Positions 36,401-44,842 of a DNA stretch of 64,000 bases are shown here, in pieces; position 1 is the first letter of the stretch, and the number at the start of each line of letters is the position of its first letter. The notes beneath the pieces are model-generated. The model searched no databases, was not told the origin of the DNA, and was given only the letters and a program-made list of their open reading frames with translations. Both the position numbers and the translations under genes were made by a program. The stretch is from Symsagittifera roscoffensis. Taxonomy: Eukaryota > Xenacoelomorpha > Acoela > Convolutidae. The stretch is from positions 19,739,220 through 19,803,219 of the forward strand of contig NC_087063.1 of NCBI RefSeq assembly GCF_963678635.1, read 5' to 3'.

Positions 36401-37094
36401 TTCTGATGCGGAATTACGCTTTGGTTTTTTTCTGCTGAGAGTTTCCAATCAGAGTTATTAAGGTTGAGTCTCTATTAAATAACTTTTTTAAATAAATTGA
36501 GACGTATACAATAAAGATAAAATATAAGTACCACTCCAAAATGATAATAAAAAGTGTTGTTAAAATCCAAATCGCAGTTATAAATGCCTCAGGCTAATAA
36601 TAATATAAATATAAGTAAAATGTTCTTGCTGGCAAAAAAGAACCCAGTCAACAGGTCCACTGCTTGGCGGTAGTAACCTATGAGTTTTTTCAGGAACTTG
36701 CGTGGCTAGGTGCAGACCTCAATGTAGTTTCACGAAGTACAATTTCCAGATTACATCTACACGATTTCCAGTTCTAGGGTACCACCAGTACCAAAAAGCA
36801 ATCGAGCCAAACAACCCAAATGTAACCTACGACTACATGCGCGAGAACTACGCTGAAGTAACTATCAGTTTTGAAACGCTGATTGTGCTTAATACGAACG
36901 TTAGAGCCAAGTATGAAATATTTTCGGCTAGCAGTGCAATGGGAGGTATTCTTGGAATGTTACTGGGTGGAAGCATGATGACTTTGTATGAACTGGCCGA
37001 GATATTGTTCTTTGCCATTCAATGTTTCATCGTTGACGCATTCAGTAAAATCAGAAAAAGCTTCAAAATATCGTCTAAAGTATATCCTAATTGA
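18011..37094 (+). CDS. DEG/ENaC (amiloride-sensitive) sodium channel subunit, 5 exons, 513 aa
   Basis: Five exons give one frame: 18011-18476, 27094-27369, 28838-29054, 31756-31937 and 36694-37094 (1542 nt with stop). Every junction has GT-AG and matching phases (1, 1, 2, 1). The protein has the family plan: cytosolic N-terminus, TM1 (about residues 32-52), a large Cys-rich extracellular loop (C203, C210, C226, C334, C338, C347, C349, C383, C387, C391) and TM2 (about 462-490) with a GGS tract at 472-474 where the family selectivity filter lies. The usual His-Gly gating motif reads His-Ala (14-15). It should form trimeric sodium-permeable channels at the plasma membrane, as pickpocket and degenerin proteins do. 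Introns are 8.6, 1.5, 2.7 and 4.8 kb and full of repeats. An exon upstream of 18011 is possible. Confidence 0.85.
19562..20223 (+). repeat. R1 repeat, diverged long variant
   Basis: It starts with the R1 terminal hairpin (TTGTTCCAACTTTCGTAACGAAAG) and ends with GCAGTCGGAAC ... GATACGAGCAGTCTTG. The centre includes the GGGACAATTAACGC segment and a TCAACGGGCATCGAGG-type stretch shared with the copies at 22483 and 35823. Confidence 0.6.
20946..21438 (+). repeat. R1 repeat copy
   Basis: It has an ATTCCGACTTTCTTAACGAAAG start hairpin, the TGTGCTCGGCG tract, ACGCGTAAGCGG in the centre, a GGCGTGTGGGG-like TATAGCGTGTGGGG segment, and GCTTCGCCCTG ... CCGTCTTG at the end. Confidence 0.65.
22483..22975 (-). 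repeat. R1 repeat copy (variant as at 35823), reversed
   Basis: It begins with CAAGACTGCTCGTATATCAG and ends with CTTCGAAAGTCGGAACAA. The internal sequence is the reverse complement of the variant at 35823-36252, including the TCGATATCATTGGGGG and TTATTTCGATCG segments. Confidence 0.6.
22976..23260 (-). repeat. R1 repeat, partial, reversed
   Basis: It abuts the previous copy head to tail. It keeps the GGATTAAATATATCACGCG, CCCAAATTGGCCAAAATGG, ATCACAGGTGAAATATC and GTTACTTTCGTT segments, and lacks the CAAGACTGCTCG end. Confidence 0.55.
24074..24595 (-). repeat. R1 repeat, full copy, first of a tandem pair
   Basis: 522 bp from CAAGACTGCTCG to GTCGGAACAA. Terminal hairpins are CAGGGCGAAGCCCTG at one end and CTTTCGTATCGAAAG at the other. 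Just inside the ends lie GTTCCGACT and AGTCGGAAC, which are reverse complements. The next copy starts at the very next base. Confidence 0.75.
24596..25138 (-). repeat. R1 repeat, full copy, second of a tandem pair
   Basis: 543 bp, same ends and hairpins as the copy it directly follows. The centre has CGCTTACGCGTTAATAGCGCG and the CCCCCACACGCC segment. No target duplication is visible around the pair. Confidence 0.75.
25251..25408. repeat. Foldback with 66-67 bp arms and 25-bp loop
   Basis: The arm 25251-25316 and the arm 25342-25408 are nearly exact reverse complements, including CAATTGCCATTCAATTAAAAGG against CCTTTTAATTGAATGGCAATTG. The RNA or single strand would form a long hairpin inside intron 1 of the channel gene. 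It is unrelated to R1 and resembles a short foldback or MITE. Confidence 0.7.
27094..27369 (+). CDS. DEG/ENaC exon 2 (ectodomain)
   Basis: The acceptor GATTTAG ends at 27093 and the donor GTTAGA starts at 27370; both edges are phase 1. It carries the family C-x-W-x-G-x-x-C element (VCQWRGENC) and a following GQCWELD motif. Confidence 0.83.
28838..29054 (+). CDS. DEG/ENaC exon 3 (ectodomain)
   Basis: The acceptor TCTTTGCAG ends at 28837 and the donor GTATTT starts at 29055, entering in phase 1 and leaving in phase 2. It encodes a beta-rich ectodomain piece with GPGQYYHVGLSTRKF. A long foldback lies 34 bp past its donor. Confidence 0.78.
29089..29371. repeat. Near-perfect palindrome, two arms of about 140 bp, almost no loop
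   Basis: 29089-29229 and 29231-29371 are reverse complements with few mismatches, centred near 29230. The outer ends read TTGTGGTTTTTC and GAAAAACCACAA. It lies in intron 3 of the channel gene, 34 bp after the exon 3 donor, and would form an RNA stem of about 140 bp. No ORF spans it except the read-through of exon 3. Confidence 0.85.
30579..30860 (-). repeat. R1 repeat, partial and diverged, reversed
   Basis: It starts ACGAAACTGCTTGTATCAGG and carries CCCCCTACACGC, CGGTTCAAATCACCG and TAATTACAGATGAAAC in R1 order, reversed. It abuts the plus copy at 30861 head to head. Confidence 0.5.
30861..31385 (+). repeat. R1 repeat copy, plus orientation
   Basis: It runs from TTGTTCCGACATTCGTAACGAAAG to GCAGTCGGAACAAGCAGGGTCTCGCCCTGATCTGAGCAGTCTTG (only the order of pieces matters), with the ACGCGTAAGCGG core and the GGCGTGTGAGAGGATGATTTT segment. 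Confidence 0.7.
31392..31529 (-). repeat. R1 repeat, terminal fragment, reversed
   Basis: A short piece with GAGCTCAAAAC, GACAGAAATTGCTAG, CCGAGCACATTTGTTC and TCGAAAGCCGGAATAA, matching the R1 hairpin end in reverse. It lies 6 bp after the previous copy and just upstream of exon 4. Confidence 0.5.
31756..31937 (+). CDS. DEG/ENaC exon 4 (Cys-rich ectodomain)
   Basis: The acceptor TTTGTAG ends at 31755 and the donor GTAAAT starts at 31938, entering in phase 2 and leaving in phase 1. It carries the Y-x-x-x-Y ... C-x3-C ... C-x-C cysteine pattern of the family thumb/palm region. Confidence 0.8.
32480..32545 (+). tRNA. Possible tRNA-like relic with perfect B box
   Basis: GGTTCGATTCC at 32530-32540 fits the pol III B box exactly. 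It is preceded by a TGTGATGGCATAAC A-box-like stretch and an anticodon-stem-like TTCAGCTCCGAAGC. The arms do not fold cleanly. A tRNA-derived SINE or relic is possible, as is chance. Confidence 0.25.
32909..33311. repeat. R2 repeat (hAT-like MITE), copy 1
   Basis: The ends CAGTAGCGTGCCGAG and CTGCGTACGCCACTG form terminal inverted repeats with mismatches. Internal pieces CCATTTTTGGCTGAC, GGCGCCAAT, GGGAGGAGCGCGC, AAATTTGCC and GAGAGCTC are shared in order with the R2 copy at 33618. No target duplication was found for this copy. Confidence 0.6.
33618..34041. repeat. R2 repeat (hAT-like MITE), copy 2, with 8-bp target duplication
   Basis: It is flanked by the exact direct repeat GCTGCAAA (33610-33617 and 34042-34049). 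It starts CAGTAGCCGATT and ends ATCCGCGCCTG. It includes a long G run near 33640-33660 and a C run near 33985-34013. The 8-bp duplication and CAG...CTG ends fit the hAT superfamily; no transposase is encoded. Confidence 0.78.
34926..35222. repeat. R2 repeat (hAT-like MITE), copy 3, with 8-bp target duplication
   Basis: 297 bp from CAGGGGCAGATTCGG to ACATCCGCCCTG, flanked by the exact direct repeat CTACAATG (34918-34925 and 35223-35230). It shares the ACGACATCC, CGCGCGCCAAG and TTTTTTGGTCAAAAATTT pieces with the other R2 copies. Non-coding. Confidence 0.8.
35823..36252 (+). repeat. R1 repeat, variant copy
   Basis: It begins TTGTTCCGACTTTC and ends AGTCGGAACCTTCAGGGC ... ATATACGAGCAGTCTT. The centre matches the reversed copy at 22483 (TTGAAGATATCGACTTCC, AATTATGCGCGC) rather than the main R1 core. 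Confidence 0.6.
36694..37094 (+). CDS. DEG/ENaC exon 5 (last ectodomain Cys, TM2, C-tail)
   Basis: The acceptor TTTTTTCAG ends at 36693. It opens with a C-x3-C-x3-C group, then a long loop, then GGILGMLLGGS in TM2, and ends with a short basic tail and TGA at 37092-37094. A weak alternative donor near the end could join a later exon (see 40752-40922), but the stop fits the family length. Confidence 0.82.
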
Positions 37095-38233
37095 GTGCCG
37101 TGAGAAAGGGAAAACTGTTTTGATCCATGTTGTGAGTCCTCAATTTTATTTCACTGACCTCATTATGCAATCACCCACGCCATGCACATATCTCGCATGT
37201 TTTGTTTCGACCGCGTAATTAATAAAGTTTTAGTATCAAGTGAGTTTGTATGAGACAAAAAAAATTTAACCAATCAGCAGAAATTTTTTTTTCATAGCAC
37301 TTTTGCAAAGGCTGCTTTCTGATTAGTTGAAATCCGATGCTGCTATTTCCGTCACAACCCAATTGTTCCAATTTTTTTTAAATTAAATTACAGTATAAAT
37401 CGACTGGTAGTTTTTTTGTCTGTCAATTTTCGAGTTTTTAACTAAACACTGTTGACGTAATTTTGGAAAAAAATTACTTGTCTTCAAAATCGCAGCCATC
37501 TTAAGAACGTTTTAAAAAACTCAAATTACGCCAATATGTGTTTGAATCTGCGTGCGTTATACGATTTTTAGAAAATTGCCATAAGAATAAACATTGTTCA
37601 GTTTTCTTTACTTTCTTCATCAGACACGTTGAAGAGTGATTGATAATTCATTAACTTTAGCTAGATATAGCCAACTTGAATGATTGTTTTGCCTTAAAGT
37701 CAAAAGTATTTTGAATATTTCGATGTTGCTATTTTGGCACTATCGTTTGCGTTTTAAGCAGATGGTTAAAATGAATCCCGAATTTACTCATCAGAGCACA
37801 TAAGTTTTGCTCCTAATTTGTTGCAGCAGTTTTTGGTTATGCTGATAAATTTTCTGGGTTATCCGTGATCTTAGTTTAATACATGATTCAGTTTGAAATC
37901 AGGTAATCTAGATAAAAATTTTTTAAAAAGTTTTGAACTATGCACTCTAGTCCGAAAACTATCGATATTTTGTCGTTGGTTTTATTCCAGAGTCTCTATT
38001 GTTCGTTTACTCAATCCTTCGCTGTTAATTTATACTTCTGACTTTTGCTACAAAAAGAGATTAATTTTTACTGAGAAGGCAAAACATTTTGATGCACATG
38101 AACTCCTCTTTGTACAATCCTGGGAATTCCCTTGTACAAATCTGCTGTCATGTTGTCTTTTATGTTCGCAGGAGCAAGTGAAATGAAGCAATTATTTTTC
38201 GAACTACTTTTAAATTGTTTCCACAAGACCTTG

Positions 38234-38772
38234 TTGTTCCGACTTTCGATACGAAAGTAACGGAATATTTGTGCTCGGGGTGGGTTTTTTTTCTTCAGAC
38301 AAATTTCGACTTTTTAACTAGCCATTTTTGACAAAATTTTTGACAAAATTTTTATATCATTCGAAAGGTATTGTTGTCCTGAGCTCAAATTTGAAAAGAT
38401 ATTTCACCTGTGATCATTTTTCGTAAAGTTACGGGGGTTTAAAGATTGCAATTTTGGCCAATTTGGGACAATTAACGCGCGATATATTTTGCGCTATTAA
38501 CGCGTAAGCGGAGAGTTAATCCGTCTTAGAAATCGTTCCAAATTGGTTAAAAGAAGCTTATTTGCCATAATTGGTTTGTTACAAGGAGCGAAATCTATCC
38601 TTTTGTACTTTATATGGCGTGTGGGGGGATGATTTTCATAAAAATTTCAAATTTTAGAAAAAAAGTTTTCGTTTTTTTTTATTTCATTGAATTTTTTAAT
38701 ATTATTACTGCTCCATAAACCTTAAAAGGCAGTCGGAACATTCAGGGCTTCGCCCTGTTACGAGCAGTCTTG
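38234..38772 (+). repeat. R1 repeat, full copy, plus orientation
   Basis: It starts TTGTTCCGACTTTCGATACGAAAG and ends CAGGGCTTCGCCCTGTTACGAGCAGTCTTG in pieces, 539 bp. The core GCGCGATATATTTTGCGC and ACGCGTAAGCGG are present. It is close to the consensus. Confidence 0.75.
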
Positions 38773-39744
38773 TTTTGTTTTTCAACCCAATTAGCTTGCT
38801 CGCTCAAAGGATGCAATCTTAAAAACTGTCTGAAAAAGCCCAAAGTAAAAATGAAGCTGTTGTTTTTCGAACCTGCTCTTAAATTGTTTCGACAGTCCTT
38901 GTTTTGCTTTTCAACCAGAAATCAGCTTGTTCGCTGGAAAAGATGTATTCTTGAAAATTGTCTGAAGAAGCCAAAATGAAAAATTTTTGTTCAATTCGAG
39001 CTCTTCAAATTTTTCAACATTTCAAAATTGATTAAAAAATTTATAATACAGTTCCAGCATTCTCAATTTGGCGTACTGTAGTTTGAATAATCCTACTATG
39101 GTTGAAATTCTATAGAGTATTTAACAAGCTTCACGTACAGTTATTTGCTGACAGATCTCTTGAAGAACTGATTGTTAATAAATTTATGAGTCTTTATTTA
39201 GTCAACAATTTGATATGTCATGTTAGGTTTGCTGTTAATTTGAAAACCTTAAGAACTTTTTCTCTTTTTTTTGAGCTACCACATTGGATAAAGGGTTCTC
39301 ATGACCGACTTGATTAGACCGCCTGCAAACCCAAGATTCAAATCAAAGTTGAAAAGTGTTGTAACAAGAACTCTCTTGCGTAAATTAAAGCTAGATATCA
39401 GCATTCATCGCGGCTTTTTCGAAAAAGTCTTCTTCTGCAGAGACTTTTTCATCTTCCCAAAAAATTCTGACAACATCCTTGTTTTCAAAAAATAAGCGGG
39501 ACAAATTGTCTTTAGCTCAGCTGGAACACAGAGGTCGCGTTGTACATAGCCATTCAGTCTTTCATCTCTAGTTTTTGTACAAAAAAAATTTGGCAGAGAG
39601 TTTTGCTAAAAGTGAAAGTTAGGTCTGACGTATTTTTTCAAATCTACAACCATTTCTGAAACGATTCCACCAATTGCACTCCCTCGTTTCGTTTATTGAA
39701 TATAATGTTTCTCAAAAATATAGATTTTCAAAGCTCGCCCATTT

Positions 39745-40315
39745 TTGTTCCGACTTTAGATACGAAAGTAATTGTTCCGACTTTCGATACGAAAGTAACG
39801 GAATATTTGTGCTCGGGGTGGGTTTTTTTTTCTTCAGACAAATTTCGACTTTTTAACTAGCCATTTTTGACGGAACTTTTTTATATCATTCAAAAGGTAT
39901 TGTTGTCCTGAGCTTAAATTTGAAAAAATATTTCACCTGTGATCATTTTTCGTAAAGTTATGAGGGTTTAAAGATTGCCATTTTGGCCATTTCGACCAAT
40001 TTGGGACAATTAACGCGCGATATAATTCGCGCTATTAACGCGTAAGCGGAGATTTAATCCGTCTTATAAATCGTTCCAAATTGGTTGAACGAAGCTTATT
40101 TGCCATAACTGATTTGTTACAAGGAACGAAATCTATATTTTTGTACTTTATATGGCGTGTGGGGGGATGATTTTTATTTTAAAAAAATTTCAAATTTTAG
40201 AAAAAAATTTTTCATTTTGTTTTATTTCATTGAGTTTTTTAATGTTATTACTTTTCCATAAGCCTTAAAAGGCAGTCGGAACATTCAGGGCTTCGCCCTG
40301 ATACGAGCAGTCTTG
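39745..40315 (+). repeat. R1 repeat, full copy with duplicated first 27 bp
   Basis: The start hairpin occurs twice in a row (39745-39771 and from 39772). The rest is a full R1 copy ending ATACGAGCAGTCTTG. The doubled terminus looks like the remnant of a head-to-tail pair. Confidence 0.72.
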
Positions 40316-40751
40316 TTCAGGTTAAGTTTTATTTCTACTTGTCTTCATGGAACAATTGCAGCTAATTTCAGCAATACTTTGCCGCAAAACGCATTTAAAA
40401 CGAACTTTTTGCCAACAAAACCAACTACAAAGCTGAATTCCATGTCAAGGAGTTTGTAAGTATCCGAATGTTTATAGATAATTTTTTGAAGTAAAAGGCG
40501 GTATATACCATTGAAAAGTTTCTCTAAAACCAATAAGTTGAACCATAACATATGAGAACCTTAAACACCATTTCGGTATTGATTCTTTGATGGAACTAGT
40601 TTGTGTTATATCTACTTAATGTTTTAGTACATTCACAGGGGGCTACTTATAAAACAAAAAAAGTCTCTACGAAGTTAATAAGATTAATAGAAAGTATTTA
40701 ACTGAAAGAAATATTATATTCAGTTTTTTCTGAAGGCTGGTTAATTTTAGT

Positions 40752-40922
40752 TTCGATTCGAACTATGTCAAAATAGTTTACGAAAAGACGCCAATTGAAG
40801 CACTGCCACAGGAAGCAGAGGAATCAAAAATAGAGTCCAAGAAAAATAAGTGGTTGAAAACAAACAAATATAAAATTTTGCTATCGGTTTTATTCATGGT
40901 TTTCATTCTCTTGAAATTATGA
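40752..40922 (+). CDS. Possible terminal exon with C-terminal membrane segment
   Basis: After an acceptor-like TTAATTTTAG (ending 40750) there are 56 open codons to TGA at 40920-40922, entered in phase 2. The product is acidic and lysine-rich, then ends in a hydrophobic run of about 17 residues at the very C-terminus, like a tail anchor. I recognise no family. It does not join cleanly to the channel exon 5, whose only phase-2 donor is weak. Retroelement copy 2 begins 31 bp after the stop. It could be chance. Confidence 0.25.
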   Translation, partial: FDSNYVKIVYEKTPIEALPQEAEESKIESKKNKWLKTNKYKILLSVLFMVFILLKL

Positions 40923-40949
40923 AACAGTAATTACAGTTTGAAAAAATTA

Positions 40950-40953
40950 TTAC
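40950..40953. repeat. Target-site duplication TTAC, left
   Basis: TTAC directly abuts the LTR at 40954 and is repeated at 59172-59175 directly after the other LTR. A 4-bp duplication is usual for Ty3/gypsy integrases. Confidence 0.8.
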
Positions 40954-41363
40954 TGAGTTATAACCGATGTGGTTAACTCATAGAGTAATTTCGGATAGGG
41001 TACACCGTCTGCTCGTCACGCTATCTTATTTTCGGCCGGATAGATTCGTGCAACTTCTTAGTCTAATACCGATCCTAATCTTACTCTTATACTTTCTAGT
41101 CTCAGGGTGTTTAACTAGTCTCTGCTAGGCTCAATAGATCTAGGGTATACTGGTTAGTTGCGGCGGCTGAAGTTCTCTTGGAGAGACAACTAATTTCTAA
41201 GTTAAATTCAAATATCTCTGGTGCTGAAATTACAAGTAATTTCAGCACTTACAAATAAGTGGGTTGTTAGTTAGATGGATCATGATTGGTTAATATTAAA
41301 TACTTTACAGTGGTAAAATATCTAATTTATCCAATCATAAAATGTAGTTTGGATCAGGTTCCA
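40954..41363 (-). repeat. 3' LTR of copy 2 (410 bp)
   Basis: It starts TGAGTTATAACC and ends ATCAGGTTCCA in plus orientation, so on the minus strand it runs TGGAACC to AACTCA. It holds the 28-bp palindrome at 41221-41248 and an imperfect inverted repeat with ATTGG/CCAAT ends at about 41285-41336. On the minus strand AGTATAAGAG near 41085 is a weak TATA candidate. The weak polypurine tract AACCCGGATGGG is next to it (41364-41375). Confidence 0.93.
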
Positions 41364-43026
41364 CCCATCCGGGTTTTACAGAGTTTTTTAGAATTATCTT
41401 TCTGCAATTCAAAGGATGGATGATGAACGTTGGTATTGGGCGAACATCGTATTCTTGTCCGGTTCCTCTTGTTAGAGAAGTTCCAGGACGCTGGAGTTAG
41501 GGGCATCAATCGTTGTGTCTTCTTGTGACAACAACTGTGTTTCCCAACGAAATCAATCTGATTTCAAACTGGTTTGCTATGACGGGTTTCTCTGTATTAT
41601 GTAGAGAACTTGTTTTGTGTTCAACCCCGTCTGGGAATGGCGTGGAGATTGTGCGTGGAGGGGATGCCTTGTAACTCGGATCTGTACGTATACTTGAACA
41701 TCGAGGTGGTCATTGGTCTAGTTCAATGAAGTCCTTTTATGCGAAGTCAAGTCGTACTCTAAATCCTTTGAGTTGTGATTGTGGACGGCATATCGGTTGT
41801 GGTTAGCCATTCTTGTTCGAGTGTAGTGGGGTCATTTTGTCTTTGGATGTTCGTCTTTGTTGTTGTGTGCTGATCTATATACTGCAAGGTATAATTTACA
41901 TTGTATAAAATTTTTATTAGTTCAGTTTTTTTAATTATGAATTTAGTTAGTTGTTTTCACAAAAGCATTTTGTTTTAGTTCGGTTATTTTGAAGAGTTAC
42001 TCGCCCTTGAGTACCTCTTATTAAAAATAGAAGTGTGGTCACAAAGCGTGGATGTAGCACGGTGGGTTAGGCCGGCTATAGAGCATGCTCAGGACGTCCT
42101 CTCAGGACGTGGGTTAGGACGTGGGTTAGGCCAGGAGTGGGCTCAGGACGTGGGTTAGGAGCATGCTCAGGACGTGGGTTAGGCCAGGAGTGGGAGTATG
42201 ATTTCGTGTGGTTTCTTTGAGAGGTCCTGTTATGTGATAACGTTTTATGTTGGGTTTATGTTGGTCTTTCTTATGTTCCTTTGGTTGTGTCCTTTTTTCA
42301 AAAATCAAATTGTTTTTGTTATGGGTTTGTCTTTCGACTTTTTTGTGTTTTATTTTTTCTTTCTTAGACTTTATAATAGTCTTCAAAAGAATAAATTATA
42401 CAGTTTTAAACTGGGTTAATCCGGTTTGGGTACCGTTGGTTTTTTTTCTTAGTCATGCTGTTATTTTATGGTTTGTGGTGTTTAGTAAGCTGCGTTGGTT
42501 AGTTTGTTTTAGTATATAATTCCTTTCCAACCGGGTTAAACGAAAGTTTGAAACTTGTTATCGTGTGTTAGAGTTGTTGAGTGTGAAAACTTGAAACTGA
42601 AATTCATTATTTAAACAATTCTTCGTGGGCGAGCTGTGCGAGTTTGGATAGAATTCTTGTGCGAGTGAATGAAAATATCAAAGGTTAGTACTGCATTTTT
42701 ATTTTATTAATTTATTACATAGAATTTCAATTTTACTGCTAGTTTTGGGGGAAGTTATAAATTTTCATCATATTTAAATTTACTGCTGTATGGGGGAATA
42801 ATTTATAAATTAAATTACTACATTTTGTATAAATTTTATCAGATTATTTTGTGAAAATATTAATGAAGTTTAGAATAATTTTAACAAGTTTTTATTTTTT
42901 ATTTTTCTTTTTTTTTTGCAGATGATCGTGGTATGAGGACTAAAGATCTAAAAGAAACATGAGTAAAGAATGGTTAGTATTAATTTAAATTTATTAGTAA
43001 AGAATATTTGAAATTATACTTACCTG
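41364..43026 (-). other. 3' non-coding region of copy 2
   Basis: It aligns with 3555-5168 of copy 1 and has no credible ORF. Between about 42090 and 42190 the segment CAGGACGTGGGTTAGG is locally multiplied (four to five units) where copy 1 has a single related segment. The minus-strand intron is at 42948-43023. Confidence 0.6.
42948..43023 (-). promoter_or_regulatory. Predicted short intron just after ORF D stop (copy 2)
   Basis: The donor AACAG|GTAAGTAT starts at 43023, a perfect TACTAAC branch motif lies inside, and the acceptor GTTTCTTTTAG ends at 42948 (76 nt); another AG lies at 42941-42940. It is at the same place as in copy 1, three bases after the D stop codon. Confidence 0.6.
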
Positions 43027-44842
43027 TTAATCGTCTGGGAAAAAACCGTGGGGGAAGATGTCGTGTATCAAGTCGGAATTTGTTAGTAACTTTGCTAGTA
43101 TGCGAATGATGTTTTTAGTTTGAAGCAGTGGCCAAAGCAATTGAAGTGCTTTAATAGTTTTTAGTTCTTCGGTACCAACTGCAAACTCAAAACTCATACG
43201 GTGTGTTTAGAATGAGATTATATATTTTGTGATTGTATTTAGTATTATGAATAAATTCTAATATAGGGATTTCTATAGGTTGAATAAATTCATGTGGGAT
43301 AAGGAAGGGTCTGGATTCTTCAGCATTAAAGGTCTTCGTGATGGGACAAAATATATACATCTGTGTTATTGGGTCATAATTGCGGAGGATGCCGTGGAGG
43401 TTAGTATCTTTGATGCAATAGGTGAAATTTAGAAAAAATGGTGAGGTGTACTTCGAGTTAAGAAATTGAAAACGATGGTGTGGTTGTCTTGATGGAGTAT
43501 GTAGATCAAAATGACTTTGTATGAAGCGATAGTATGTATATGTGTGAGTTTGTTTAGTGCGTAACATGATGTCATGTGAACAGTGCAAATCGCGTTCATG
43601 TGGTGCAAGGAAGTGAAAGGTTAGTGAAAATAATTGAAATTTTTCTTTAAAACTTTCGTAAGCTTGCATATCAGTTAGTGCTTCAGAAATGATGTGATCA
43701 TATTTTCTATCGAAAATATTGAGTGTGAATACATATGATGTTTTGATGAAGAATTTTTCTGTTAGTTGTGGTTTAGCGAAGCGGTCGTCATCTAAAAATT
43801 GGTCTTGATTAGTTCGGATGATATTATGGTCGTAATATTCTAGTGTAAATTCGTTAGCTCGGGGTGCAGTGAATGTTTTTAGTGATTTTTTATATCCTAT
43901 ATAAGTAAATTGTCTAGGTGTTAGTGTTGCGGTGAGTCTATATAGCATATTTTTATGCTTTTTTATATCGCTATGAGTATTAGATAGTGGGAGGCGAAGG
44001 GGATTAGTAAAATGAAAATATGTTGTCCAATGAAGTGTAGGCATTAAAACATGTTCATCTACAAAACTACGTGTGTCGTTAGTGTCATTAGGTGTGTTTA
44101 AAGTATATTGTGGAAATGAAGAAAAGGTGATTGCTAGAAAATCTTTCGTGTTTGTGTGGTGTGGATGATTAATATATTCACGGGCTGTTCCTGGTTTGGT
44201 CGGGAATGGATGGTTTGGGAATTTTCTTTTAAAAGTGCGATAAGCTCGGTTAGTGCTATTTGATGATTCGGTGGATGTTGATGATTGTGCTAATGATGCA
44301 GTATAGGCTGAGGAGGGTGTAGGAGTAGGTGGGTTTGAGGATTCTATTTTGGATGAAATTTGATTGATTGTGCGGGTGTTAGGGTGTATTAGCTGTTGTT
44401 GTAGGGTGATAAAGTTATCAAGTTCTTGGGAAATTTGGGGAGTATCGGGAGAATTAGATGATCGGTCGGAATGAAATGGAGAAAAAGTTGGGGTTACTTG
44501 TGAAGCATAAGAGGGAGTAGAAATGGGCGGGAGTGGATTTTTTGTTGGGATTGGTTGAAAAGGGGGCTTTCAAAAAACTGAGGAGTTGGTTTGAAAATTA
44601 TTGGATGGAGATGGTTCGGAGTCTGCAAATTCGTCAGGGGTTTCTATATTAGGGTTATTGAGTTGTGAAATGGAGTATAAAACTGAAATATCTGAATTAT
44701 TATCCGAATTCATGCTCGATGTTATATTACTAATTGGAAAATTGGGTGGCGGGAAAGCAAAAAGTGGGATTATTGTGATTGGAGTGTTGAGGTTGGTTGG
44801 ATGGGAATTTGAGCGGTGTAGGGATCCAAGTTGTCGGCTCAT
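43027..44842 (-). pseudogene. ORF D, broken copy
   Basis: It is homologous over its length to the intact 601-aa protein of copy 1 and has the same ATG context. The N-terminal part is open at 44570-44842 and the globular part at 43187-44044. They are separated by frame breaks, and a small insertion with a repeated AACTCA near 43185 disrupts the C-terminal end. The conservation of the globular part is the main evidence that ORF D is a real gene. Confidence 0.8.

Larger units (their letters stand above)
37095..40751. other. 3' flank of the channel gene, repeats only
   Basis: AATAAAG occurs at about 37220, about 125 bp after the stop, and could be the poly(A) signal. Two R1 copies lie at 38234 and 39745. 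A diverged pair of about 110-bp units sits at 38770-38985 (TTGTTTTGTTTTTCAACC and TTGTTTTGCTTTTCAACC starts). Remaining open frames of 60-97 codons match nothing I recognise. Confidence 0.5.

Noticed and set aside
39500-39575. TTTAGCTCAGCTGG, an A-box-like word
   Set aside because: No B box at the right distance and no cloverleaf pairing.
42085-42195. GGTTAGG units resembling arthropod telomere repeat TTAGG
   Set aside because: The units are about 16-20 bp with CAGGACGTG between, inside the retroelement and absent as an array in copy 1; not telomeric.
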